A stretch of DNA of 64,000 bases from Comamonadaceae bacterium OS-4 (GTDB lineage Bacteria; Pseudomonadota; Gammaproteobacteria; Burkholderiales; Burkholderiaceae_C): NCBI GenBank assembly GCA_027924025.1, contig AP026970.1:310001-374000 (forward strand), given 5' to 3'. The position numbers and the translations under genes are program-made. The notes under the pieces are model-generated. The model ran no database searches. It saw only the letters and a program-made list of their open reading frames with translations, and was not told the origin of the DNA. Below are positions 35,025 to 43,435 of this stretch, piece after piece. Each line of letters begins with the position of its first letter. Position 1 is the stretch's first letter.

Positions 35025-36913
35025 ACGGCCTCCACGGCGTGGGCGACGAGTTCGGCAATGTCGCGGACTTCGGGGCGGGGGCCGACCACGCCTTCGAGCA
35101 TGGCGGTGCACTGGGGGCAGGCCACGGCCACCACAGCAGCGCCGGTGGCTTTGGCATCTGCCATGCGGATGTCGGGAATGCGGGTCGCGCCAGGGATGTC
35201 GGTGAAGGGCGCACCGCCACCGCCGCCGCAACAGCGTCCGCGCACACCGTGGCGCTCCATCTCCACCACCTGGATGCCAATGCCCTTGAGCACCTGGCGC
35301 GGCGCATTCACTTCCTGGCTGTAGCGGCCCAGGTAGCAAGGGTCGTGGTAGGTCAGGCTGTCGACACCGGCACTGCGGGTGGCTTTCAGGCTGCCTTGCT
35401 CCATCAACTCGGCCAGCAACTGGGTGTGGTGCAACACATGGAAGTGGCCGCCCAGTGCGGGGTATTCGTTTTTGAGCAGGTGGAACAGGTGGGGGTCCGC
35501 GGTGACGATGCCCTTGAAGCTGCGCGCCTGCAGCGTGGCCATCAACTGCTTGGCCAGCCGCTGGAACCCTGCCTCGTCGCCCAGGCGGCGGGCGAGGTCG
35601 CCGCCATCGGTCTCGGCGTCGCCCAGCATGGCGATCTTGAGTTGTGCTTTTTGCAGCGTCTTGATGAGGGCGCGCAGGGTGCGTTGGTAGCGCATGTCAA
35701 AACCGCCTTCACCGACCAAAACCAGCCAGTCGGTGGATTCGCCCGTGGCCAGCACGGGCACATTCAGGTCCGCCGCCCAGTGGTGGCGGGCTGCGAGGGG
35801 AAAGCCGCCCACGGTGTCGGTGTCGCGCAGGTTGTCCAGCGCCTCGCTGCCCTTGTTGGGCACCACGCCGCCCACCAGGGTGAGGTGGCGGCGCATGTCC
35901 ACAATGCTGTCCACATGCTCGATTAGCATGGGGCATTCCTGCACACAGGCGCGGCAGGTGGTGCAGGACCACAGGGTGTCGCTGCTGATGAGACCGTCCA
36001 CGATGGGCAGGTGTGGTGCACCACGGTGCTCACCGACGGGGCGGCCGGGGTAGGGGCTGCCGGCGTAGGCGGTATCAGACGTACCGCTCATACCCACCAC
36101 CAGATCCTGAATCAGCTTTTTGGGGTTCAGGGGCTGGCCGGCGGCGAAGGCGGGGCAGGCAGCTTCGCATTTGCCGCACTGCACACAGGCATCGAAGGAC
36201 AGCAGCTTGTTCCAGGCAAAGTCAGCAGGTTTGCCAACACCCATGTCGTCTGCGGTGAGAGCGAGCGGACGCAGCGCGGTGGCAAAGCGCTTTTCTGCGG
36301 GTGTGCCAAAGCGCTCGGGCCGGGGGTGCAGGCCCAGGTGCAGCAGGCCGGCGACCGCGTGTTTCATGGGGCCGCCCATGCCGATACCCAAGGCCAACTC
36401 AGCGGCACCGGCAGCAAACGCCAGGCTGATGAGGCAGGCGAGCCAAGGGGCAAGCGCTGTGCCGGTAAGAGCTACGGCAGATGCCATGCTCACCGCTACC
36501 GCAAACAGTAGGAGGCTGAAAGGCAGGCGGCTCCACGGGCCACGGGACAGGCGTGAGGGTGCATTGCGCCGGCGCCAGGCCATGGCGCTGGCACCGGCGG
36601 TCATCAGCAAGCCGGCGAAGAGCAGGGCACCATCCAGCACGGGCAAGTACAGGCCCAGGCCGTAGTTCAGCGCGACCAGCGCCAGCGCTAGCAGTGCACC
36701 GCCTGCAACCCCCACGTGGGCACGCGCCACAAAAGGTTCACGGGCCACCACGTCGTGCAGGTCCACAAAATAGCGCTTCGGAATTGATAGCAATCCGCGA
36801 AATTCCACTATGGGTTGACGGCCGTTTTTCCATAAAAGTGCACGTCGTGTCATGCCCCAGCACAGGGCCAGGACGGCGAGCCAGAAAACAGTGCTGACGA
36901 GCTGGGGCAGCAT
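35021..36913 (-). CDS. dgcB: dimethylglycine catabolism Fe-S protein DgcB
   Basis: 630 residues. N-terminal membrane segments (about 3-22, 68-90, 93-112, 130-175, DUF3483-like) precede two 4Fe-4S ferredoxin motifs, the first with Cys243, Cys246, Cys249 and Cys253, the second around CTTCRACVQECP. CCG-domain cysteines follow (HDPCYLGRY and RGRCCGGGGG). This is the heterodisulfide-reductase-like membrane partner thought to route electrons from DgcA to ETF or quinone. Separated from dgcA by one base and overlapping etfA. Confidence 0.9.
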   Translation of the reverse strand: MLPQLVSTVFWLAVLALCWGMTRRALLWKNGRQPIVEFRGLLSIPKRYFVDLHDVVAREPFVARAHVGVAGGALLALALVALNYGLGLYLPVLDGALLFAGLLMTAGASAMAWRRRNAPSRLSRGPWSRLPFSLLLFAVAVSMASAVALTGTALAPWLACLISLAFAAGAAELALGIGMGGPMKHAVAGLLHLGLHPRPERFGTPAEKRFATALRPLALTADDMGVGKPADFAWNKLLSFDACVQCGKCEAACPAFAAGQPLNPKKLIQDLVVGMSGTSDTAYAGSPYPGRPVGEHRGAPHLPIVDGLISSDTLWSCTTCRACVQECPMLIEHVDSIVDMRRHLTLVGGVVPNKGSEALDNLRDTDTVGGFPLAARHHWAADLNVPVLATGESTDWLVLVGEGGFDMRYQRTLRALIKTLQKAQLKIAMLGDAETDGGDLARRLGDEAGFQRLAKQLMATLQARSFKGIVTADPHLFHLLKNEYPALGGHFHVLHHTQLLAELMEQGSLKATRSAGVDSLTYHDPCYLGRYSQEVNAPRQVLKGIGIQVVEMERHGVRGRCCGGGGGAPFTDIPGATRIPDIRMADAKATGAAVVAVACPQCTAMLEGVVGPRPEVRDIAELVAHAVEAV

Positions 36914-36914
36914 C

Positions 36915-38975
36915 TTAAAAGTCCTTGCACAGACGCAGGGCGTCGTAAATGGCGGCGTGGATGTTGTGCATCGAGATGCAGTCGCCCACGCGGTAGAGCA
37001 GGAATTGGCCGTTGCCGGTGGGCTGGCTCAGGGCGGGTTGGGGCAGCGCGTCAAACAGCGCGTCCAGATCGGTCTGTCCTTTGTTCAGCGACATGGGTTT
37101 GAGCTGCCAGTACAAGGCGTCAACGGGCAGAATGCCGTTTTCGATCACCACCTGGTCCACGGCACGCTCTTCCAGTGCTTCGGTGTATTCGTTTTTCAGG
37201 ACGGCGATCAGCTTGTCGCCTTCGCGGTAGACCTTCTCCAGCCAGTGGTTGGGGGTCTGGATCACACCGTTGGCATACAGCTGGCGGTAGAAGATCGGGA
37301 AGGTGGTGCCGCCGGTGTCGTCGGCCACCTTGACGTCGGGGGTGACGATTTCCACCTGCTTGCCACGCGCGGCCATGAAGTCGGCTACTCCGGTGCCGGC
37401 ATGGGTGCTGATGCTGTCGTAGACCAGCACGTTTTCTGCGGGCTGCACTGCGCCGCTGAGAATGTCCCAGCCGCTCACGCACAGGCCCTCGGCAGCGCCC
37501 CACGCAGGCGTCTGGCCCATGTTGGGTGTGCCGCCGGTGGCCAGCACCACGATGTCGGGGTTCTCGGCCTGGATCATCTCGGCGGTGGCGGCTACGCCCA
37601 GACGGCGGTCCACCCCCAAGCGCACCGTTTCCATATCGAACCAGCGGATGATGCCGGCCATCTGCTCGCGCTTGGGCGGTTTGGCCGCCAGGTTCACCTG
37701 CCCGCCGACCAGGGTGTTTTTCTCGAACAGCACCACGTCGTGGCCGCGCTCCCGGGCCACGCGGGAAGCTTCCAGCCCGGCGGGGCCAGCGCCCACCACT
37801 ACCACTTTGCGGCGGGGGCCGGTGGACTTGGCAATCACGTGGGGCATGGTCTGCTCACGGCTGGTGGCGGCGTTTTGCACGCACAGCACGTCGAGGCCGT
37901 TGTACTGGCGGTCAATGCAGTAGTTAGCGCCCACGCATTGTTTGATCTGGTCTTCTTTGCCATCGCGGATCTTGATGACCATGTGCGGGTCTGCGATCTG
38001 GGCGCGGGTCATGCCCACCATGTCCACCATGCCGGTGGCCAGAATGCGTTCGGCCTGTCCCGCATCGCGGATGCTTTGCGCGTGCATGACCGGCACCTTG
38101 GACACTGACTTGATGCCGGCTGCCAGGTGTACAAAGGGCTCAGGTGGCAACGCCATGGGCGGCATGCAGTTGGCCAGGGTGTTGTGCGTGTCGGCGCCGG
38201 ACCCGACCACACTCAGGAAGTCGATCAGGCCGGACTCGCTCATGCCCTGCGCAATGTCCTTGGCCATGTCGTGGCTGATGCCGTCTTCATGGAACTCGTC
38301 GCCACACATGCGCATGCCCACGCAGAAGTCGGCACCCACCTGTTCTCGGATGGATTGCAGCACTTCCATACCAAAACGCATGCGGTTTTCCAGGCTGCCG
38401 CCGTATTCGTCGGTGCGGTGGTTGACGCGCGGGCTCCAGAACTGGTCGATCAGTTGCTGGTGGGCGGCCGAGATTTCAATGCCGTCCAGACCCGCGTCTT
38501 TCACGCGCTTGGCTGCGCGGCCGTAGTCGGCCACGATGCGGCGGATTTCTTCGATTTCGATGGTCTTGGCGTTGCCGCGGTGCACCGGCTCGCGGATGCC
38601 CGAGGGGCTGACCAGGTGCGGCCAGTCGAAGCCGTGCCATGCGTTGCGCCGACCCATGTGAGTGGCTTGGATCATGATCTTGGCGCCGTGCTTGTGCATG
38701 GTCTCGGCCAGCTTGGCCAGAGACTCGATCACCGTGCCGTTGGCCAGGTTGATGGAACTCCACCAAGACCAAGGGCTGTCGCGGGACACGGGGCTGGAGC
38801 CGCCGCAGATGGCCAGGCCTACGCCGCCTTTGGCTTTTTCTTCGTAGTAACGGATATAGCGTTCCGACGCGTGGCCGCCTTCGGCATAGACCTCGGCGTG
38901 GGCGGTACTGACGATGCGATTTCGCACCAGAACCTGGTTCAGACGGATGGGCTCAAACAAGTGCGGGTAGCGCAT
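36915..38975 (-). CDS. dgcA: dimethylglycine demethylase DgcA, old-yellow-enzyme family
   Basis: 686 residues. N-terminal TIM barrel binding FMN (1-340, with STAHAEVYAEGGHASER and GRRNAW), an iron-sulfur segment (347-365), then a Rossmann domain with GAGPAG at 395-400. This is the layout of trimethylamine dehydrogenase. Only three cysteines (347, 353, 365) occupy the cluster motif; the second ligand position holds Ala350. Converts dimethylglycine to sarcosine with release of formaldehyde. Upstream of dgcB in the operon. Confidence 0.92.
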   Translation of the reverse strand: MRYPHLFEPIRLNQVLVRNRIVSTAHAEVYAEGGHASERYIRYYEEKAKGGVGLAICGGSSPVSRDSPWSWWSSINLANGTVIESLAKLAETMHKHGAKIMIQATHMGRRNAWHGFDWPHLVSPSGIREPVHRGNAKTIEIEEIRRIVADYGRAAKRVKDAGLDGIEISAAHQQLIDQFWSPRVNHRTDEYGGSLENRMRFGMEVLQSIREQVGADFCVGMRMCGDEFHEDGISHDMAKDIAQGMSESGLIDFLSVVGSGADTHNTLANCMPPMALPPEPFVHLAAGIKSVSKVPVMHAQSIRDAGQAERILATGMVDMVGMTRAQIADPHMVIKIRDGKEDQIKQCVGANYCIDRQYNGLDVLCVQNAATSREQTMPHVIAKSTGPRRKVVVVGAGPAGLEASRVARERGHDVVLFEKNTLVGGQVNLAAKPPKREQMAGIIRWFDMETVRLGVDRRLGVAATAEMIQAENPDIVVLATGGTPNMGQTPAWGAAEGLCVSGWDILSGAVQPAENVLVYDSISTHAGTGVADFMAARGKQVEIVTPDVKVADDTGGTTFPIFYRQLYANGVIQTPNHWLEKVYREGDKLIAVLKNEYTEALEERAVDQVVIENGILPVDALYWQLKPMSLNKGQTDLDALFDALPQPALSQPTGNGQFLLYRVGDCISMHNIHAAIYDALRLCKDF

Positions 38976-39008
38976 GGCGGGGTGCCTGGGTAAGGGGTTG
39001 ACTACGGG

Positions 39009-39542
39009 TTACAGGGGGCGCACGGTGAATACGCAGTGCGCATGGCCTTCGGCGGCGCACTGGGTTTCTTCGCTGGTGGTGCGGATGGCGGAGCCGCTGG
39101 TCTCCAGCACCCAGTCCATGGCGCCGGAGAACCAGCCGGCAAACAGGTAGCAGACCTTGCTGTGGTCCACCGGCACACCGGCAATGCCTTGGGCCAGTAC
39201 GAACACCGAGTGCTCCAGCTTCACGGTGGCGTGACCGGTGGTGGCATCTGCCGAGGTGAAGGAGAACAGGCCCCAGCCGCGCTGGGACAGGCGTTTGAGG
39301 TAGTGCTCGTATACCGCCATGCCGGTGAGGCCATGGGTGGCGGCCTCTTTCTGGCACCAGAAGTAGGCCGAGCGGTAGCCCGCTTTGTAGAGTGCGGGTG
39401 CATACACCTCCCGACCCACCACGGCCTCGGTTTCCACGTGGTTGTTGACGAAAAAGTGCCGGGGCACATAAATCATCGGCAAGCCGTCCGTGGTCCAGAC
39501 GCCGGTGTCTTCGTTGACTTCAATAGGGAGTTGGGGGTGCAT
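39009..39542 (-). CDS. DUF5943 / V4R-like protein of the betaine operon
   Basis: 177 residues, corresponding to the conserved unnamed gene next to dgcA in Pseudomonas (PA5397 type, from memory). It has VPRHFFVNNHVETEAVVGRE near the start and a C-terminal EETQCAAEGHAHCVFTV that resembles 4-vinyl-reductase (V4R) small-molecule or metal-binding domains with two spaced cysteines and two histidines. No catalytic function is known. Located 33 bp before dgcA and 23 bp after a betaine-binding protein. Confidence 0.75.
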   Translation of the reverse strand: MHPQLPIEVNEDTGVWTTDGLPMIYVPRHFFVNNHVETEAVVGREVYAPALYKAGYRSAYFWCQKEAATHGLTGMAVYEHYLKRLSQRGWGLFSFTSADATTGHATVKLEHSVFVLAQGIAGVPVDHSKVCYLFAGWFSGAMDWVLETSGSAIRTTSEETQCAAEGHAHCVFTVRPL

Positions 39543-39565
39543 GGGTTACCTCAATCGCGTGTCGT

Positions 39566-40438
39566 TTACAGCCAGCCCGCGACGCGGGCTGCGTTGTCGT
39601 TCATCCATTTCTCGGCCGCTTCTGCGGGCTTGGCGCCCCCTTCGACGGCTAACATCACAGCGCCAATTTCTTCAGGCTTCCAGGAGAACTTTTTCAAGAA
39701 GGCAACCACGGCAGGTGCCTTGGTGTTCAGGCCGGGGTTGATGACGCTGTCCACATGCTCTTCGGCGCCGTAGATGGTCTTGGGGTCCGCCAGGAAGCGC
39801 AGCTTGTATTTGGCAAACATCCAGTGGGGAATCCAGCCGGTGACAGCGATGGACTTCTTGGCGCGGTAGGCGCGGTCCAGTTCGGCCGTCATGGCGGGGC
39901 CGGAGCTGGGTTGCAGGCGCATTTCCAATCCGTAGGCCTTGATGGCTTCTTCGGTCTTCTTCATCACGCCGGCACCGGCGTCAATACCGACGATGCGGTT
40001 GTCAAAGTCAGCGCGGAAGTTGTTAAGGTCTGCCAGGCTCGTGGCTTTGACGTAGTCGGGGACGATCAGTCCGATCTTGGCGCCGGGGTAGTTGGCGCCG
40101 ACGATTTGGACCTTGTCTTTGAAGCTGGTCAGGTAGGCTTCGTGCGTGACCGGCAGCCAGGCGGAGAGCGTCATGTCAATGTCGCCGCGTGCCACGCCTT
40201 GCCACATGATGCCGGCTGCCAATGGCACCAGCTCCACATTCAGATTGAGCTTGCTGCGCATGATGGCGGCGGCCAGGTTGGTGGTGGCCACGCTGTCGGA
40301 CCAGCCGTCGACAAAGCCGATTTTCAGGGTGGGCTTGGCTTGTGCGAGTGCGGCACCGCCAGAAAGAGCCAAGGCGGATACGCCCAGAGTCTGGGCAAGA
40401 AAATCGCGGCGTTTGCGGGGAGAGAACGAAACGGTCAT
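39566..40438 (-). CDS. glycine betaine-type ABC substrate-binding protein
   Basis: 290 residues of the OpuAC family. The N terminus SPRKRRDFLAQTLG then a hydrophobic stretch to ALAQA looks like a twin-arginine signal peptide. GFVDGWSDSVATTNLAA, TLSAWLPVTHEAY and VTGWIPHWMFAKYKL contain the Trp residues that form the cation cage in betaine- and choline-binding proteins. No permease or ATPase is adjacent; it probably shares ProV/ProW 9 kb downstream. It differs clearly from ChoX, so the ligand may be betaine or dimethylglycine. Confidence 0.85.
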   Translation of the reverse strand: MTVSFSPRKRRDFLAQTLGVSALALSGGAALAQAKPTLKIGFVDGWSDSVATTNLAAAIMRSKLNLNVELVPLAAGIMWQGVARGDIDMTLSAWLPVTHEAYLTSFKDKVQIVGANYPGAKIGLIVPDYVKATSLADLNNFRADFDNRIVGIDAGAGVMKKTEEAIKAYGLEMRLQPSSGPAMTAELDRAYRAKKSIAVTGWIPHWMFAKYKLRFLADPKTIYGAEEHVDSVINPGLNTKAPAVVAFLKKFSWKPEEIGAVMLAVEGGAKPAEAAEKWMNDNAARVAGWL

Positions 40439-40513
40439 GGCAGCTAACTCCTGAAGGGTGGATGTGGAAAAACTAGGGGAACGGGGATTGGGGTGTGGCT
40501 AAGGGTGGCGGGC

Positions 40514-41485
40514 TTACTCGCCCCAGACCTGGCCGAAGAACTTCATCCAGTTAGCGCCCAGCACCTTGGTGATGCGGGCCTCGGACCAGCCGGACTGGAG
40601 CATCGTGGTAGTGAGGTTGGGGAAGTCGCCAATGGTGCGTATACCTTCGGGGTTGATCACCTCGCCGAAATTCGTCAGGCGGCGCCAACGGCCTTTGTCG
40701 TGGGTGAGCATGTCGAAGAACTCATGGCCGTGGCCCTGGGTGAAGTCCGAGCCCAGGCCCACGCAGTCCTCGCCCACCAGGTTGATGACGTAGTCGATGG
40801 CCTCGACGTAGTCGTGCACGGTGGACTCGTTGCCGCGCTTGAGGAAGGGCGAGAACATGGTCACGCCAATGAAGCCGCCATGGTCGGCGATGAACTTCAG
40901 CTCCTCGTCGCTCTTGTTGCGGGGGTGGTCTTTCAGGCCCAGTGGCAGGCAGTGGGTGTAAGCCACGGGCTTGGCTGACGCCAGAATGGCTTCTTCCGAC
41001 GTCTTGCTGCCCACGTGCGACAGGTCGACCATGATGCCCACGCGGTTCATCTCGGCTATGACCTCGCGACCAAAACCGGATAGACCGCCGTCGCGCTCGT
41101 AGCAGCCGGTGCCCACCAGGTTTTGCGTGTTGTAGCAAAGCTGGACCACGCGCACGCCCATGTCGTGGAAGGCTTCGATGTAGCCGAGGTTGTCTTCAAA
41201 CGCGTGGGCGTTTTGGAAGCCGAGGATGATGCCGGTCTTGCCTTCCGCTTTCGCACGTGTGATGTCGGCGGTGTTGCGGGCCAGGGTCACTAGGTCGCTG
41301 TTGTCGCGGATCAGTTGCTTGAGCTCGGCGATGTTGTCCACTGTTTTGGGGAAGTCGTCCCACACCGAGACGGTGCAGTTGGCGGCAGCCAGACCGCCCT
41401 TGTGCATGTCCTCAAAAACGCTGCGTTCCAGCTTGGCGATGATGAGGCCATCGATGACGATGGAGTCCTGGTGAAGTGTGCTCAT
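40514..41485 (-). CDS. membrane dipeptidase, M19 family
   Basis: 323 residues. Zinc-binding features of the renal dipeptidase family are visible: DGLIIAKLER at the N terminus (variant of the usual DGHxD, with Ile-Ile replacing metal ligands), LGFQNAHAFEDN carrying the bridging Glu/Gln position, VDLSHVG, and TMFSPFLKR. An orthologue sits in the dimethylglycine locus of Pseudomonas. The substrate is unknown; the altered metal motif means activity should not be assumed. Between glyA and a binding-protein gene in the sarcosine/betaine operon. Confidence 0.8.
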   Translation of the reverse strand: MSTLHQDSIVIDGLIIAKLERSVFEDMHKGGLAAANCTVSVWDDFPKTVDNIAELKQLIRDNSDLVTLARNTADITRAKAEGKTGIILGFQNAHAFEDNLGYIEAFHDMGVRVVQLCYNTQNLVGTGCYERDGGLSGFGREVIAEMNRVGIMVDLSHVGSKTSEEAILASAKPVAYTHCLPLGLKDHPRNKSDEELKFIADHGGFIGVTMFSPFLKRGNESTVHDYVEAIDYVINLVGEDCVGLGSDFTQGHGHEFFDMLTHDKGRWRRLTNFGEVINPEGIRTIGDFPNLTTTMLQSGWSEARITKVLGANWMKFFGQVWGE

Positions 41486-41508
41486 GGCGGGGGCTTTCAA
41501 AAGGGAGT

Positions 41509-42777
41509 TCAGGCGTAGAGGGGGAAGCGGGCAGTGAGGGCCTTGACCTTGGCAAGCACCGCTGCTTCGACAGCCGTGTCACCTGCCGGGTTGGCCTTCA
41601 GGGCGTGGAAGACTTCCAGCATCAGGCGGCCGACCTCTTCAAACTCGGCCACGCCGAAGCCGCGTGTTGTGCCGGCAGCGGTGCCGACGCGAATGCCCGA
41701 GGTGATGGTGGGCTTTTCGTCGTCGAACGGAATGCCGTTCTTGTTGCAGGTGATGCCGGCACGCTCCAGCGCCACTTCGGTCTGATTACCCTTGAGGCCC
41801 AGGGGGCGCAGGTCCACCAGAAGCAGGTGGTTGTCGGTGCCGCCGGTGACCAGATCCAAGCCTCCCTCTTTCAGCACGGCGCCCAAGGCTTTGGCGTTGG
41901 CGACCACCTGTTCGGTGTAGGCCTTGAAGGACGGCTGCAGCGCTTCGCCGAAGGCCACGGCCTTGGCGGCAATCACATGCATCAAAGGACCACCTTGCGT
42001 GCCGGGGAAGACGGCAGAGTTGACCTTCTTGGCGATCTCGGCGTCGTTGGTCAGGATCACGCCACCGCGCGGGCCGCGCAGCGTTTTGTGGGTGGTGGAC
42101 GTGGTGACGTGGGCATGCGGCACGGGGCTGGGGTAGACGCCGGTGGCGACCAGGCCGGCCACATGGGCCATGTCCACCATGAACAAGGCGCCCACTTTGT
42201 CGGCAATGGCCCGGAAGCGTGCCCAGTCGATGGTGCGGGGGTAGGCAGAGAAGCCGGCAATGATGAGCTTTGGCTTGTGCTCCACCGCAAGAGCTTCGAC
42301 TTCGTCGTAGTCGATCAGCGAGTCCTCACGGCGCACGCCGTATTGCACCGCCTTGAACCATTTGCCCGACAAGGCCGGCTTGGCGCCGTGGGTCAGGTGG
42401 CCGCCGGCCGAGAGGGACATACCCAGCACCGTATCGCCGGGTTGCACCAACGCCAACATGACGGCGGTGTTGGCCTGCGCGCCGGAGTGGGGCTGCACGT
42501 TGGCGAACTCCGCGCTGAAGAGCTTGCACAGGCGCTCAATCGCCAGGGCTTCGACGACGTCCACATGCTCGCAGCCGCCGTAGTAGCGCTTGCCGGGGTA
42601 GCCCTCGGCGTACTTGTTGGTGAGCACCGAGCCCTGGGCATCGAGCACGGCTTGCGACACGATGTTCTCGGAGGCAATCAATTCGATCTGGTCGCGCTGG
42701 CGCTGCAGTTCGTGACCCATGGCGATGGAGACTGCCGGGTCGGCCTGTGCCACGCCGGTGGAAAAAAAAGAGTTCAT
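41509..42777 (-). CDS. glyA: serine hydroxymethyltransferase
   Basis: 422-residue PLP enzyme. The Schiff-base lysine lies in [15 protein letters not shown], with [15 protein letters not shown] and YPGKRYYGG in the N-terminal half. Interconverts glycine plus 5,10-methylene-THF and serine. Next to soxBDAG it can combine the two products of sarcosine oxidase, glycine and methylene-THF, into serine. The ATG at 42777 gives the normal start; a longer open frame runs into soxG and is rejected. Probably a pathway-specific copy, since Pseudomonas has one in the same setting. Confidence 0.96.
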   Translation of the reverse strand: MNSFFSTGVAQADPAVSIAMGHELQRQRDQIELIASENIVSQAVLDAQGSVLTNKYAEGYPGKRYYGGCEHVDVVEALAIERLCKLFSAEFANVQPHSGAQANTAVMLALVQPGDTVLGMSLSAGGHLTHGAKPALSGKWFKAVQYGVRREDSLIDYDEVEALAVEHKPKLIIAGFSAYPRTIDWARFRAIADKVGALFMVDMAHVAGLVATGVYPSPVPHAHVTTSTTHKTLRGPRGGVILTNDAEIAKKVNSAVFPGTQGGPLMHVIAAKAVAFGEALQPSFKAYTEQVVANAKALGAVLKEGGLDLVTGGTDNHLLLVDLRPLGLKGNQTEVALERAGITCNKNGIPFDDEKPTITSGIRVGTAAGTTRGFGVAEFEEVGRLMLEVFHALKANPAGDTAVEAAVLAKVKALTARFPLYA

Positions 42778-42793
42778 GAAATGGATTCCGGGT

Positions 42794-43435
42794 TTAGGCA
42801 GAAAGCAGGGGGCTGAAGACCGGGTCGGCCACGGCCGCCGGTGCAGAGATGCAAGGGTGGTAGGGCTTGGCGGTGCGTTCGATGAGGCGCCAGAGGTAGT
42901 CCGCAAAGCTGCGGCGGAACACCAGCAGCACACCGGCGGCATCGGTGCGCACCACGCTCACCGATGTCTTGGACATGACGGTGCTGGCCACGGTGCCGAC
43001 AGCCTGGCTCTCGAAGTCGTAGGGGCCGAGCTGGCGCAGCAGCATCTGGTGGTCAGGGCCTGCCAGGCGCAGGGTGGTGAAACCGCCGCTGTTGTCCACC
43101 ACTTGGGCGAACACGCCCTTCAGCGCCGTGGTCAGTGCGCCCATCAAGCCATCGCGACGGCTGCGGGGGCAGACTAGCAACCATTCATCGGGCGAGAGCC
43201 AGAGCACCGCACCTGCGGAGGTTTGCAATACCTGGCGGGGCTGGGTCGGCACTGGCTGACCTAGCACGGAGGTAACTGCGTCTTGGAAGGCGCTGTCGTC
43301 TGCCTTGCCACGCAGCACCACATAGCCGAGGTGGGGCAGTTCGCTGAAAACCACCCGGTTCAGGGCTGTCGGTGTGGTGGCCTTGGCCTCCAGCGCGAAG
43401 GCGTGCAGCGGAGATTGCAGGGCGGACTTAGACAT
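42794..43435 (-). CDS. soxG: sarcosine oxidase gamma subunit
   Basis: 213 residues. Family signatures [29 protein letters not shown] and the C-terminal [19 protein letters not shown] match SoxG. Structural subunit of the heterotetrameric enzyme. ATG at 43435 lies 11 bases after AAGG; an in-frame GTG four codons upstream has no room for a Shine-Dalgarno. Overlaps the soxA stop by 8 bp. Confidence 0.92.
   Translation of the reverse strand: MSKSALQSPLHAFALEAKATTPTALNRVVFSELPHLGYVVLRGKADDSAFQDAVTSVLGQPVPTQPRQVLQTSAGAVLWLSPDEWLLVCPRSRRDGLMGALTTALKGVFAQVVDNSGGFTTLRLAGPDHQMLLRQLGPYDFESQAVGTVASTVMSKTSVSVVRTDAAGVLLVFRRSFADYLWRLIERTAKPYHPCISAPAAVADPVFSPLLSA

Noticed and set aside
36779..36812. TTGCTATCAATTCC...GCGCTATTT repeat-like string inside dgcB (minus strand)
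   Set aside because: Lies in a segment that appears conserved in DgcB proteins; resemblance to the repeat is probably chance.
36852..38108. 418-residue plus-strand frame over dgcA
   Set aside because: Antisense shadow; dgcA is clearly the gene.
41476..42816. 446-residue plus-strand frame over glyA
   Set aside because: Antisense shadow of glyA, Gly/His/Gln-rich without domain.
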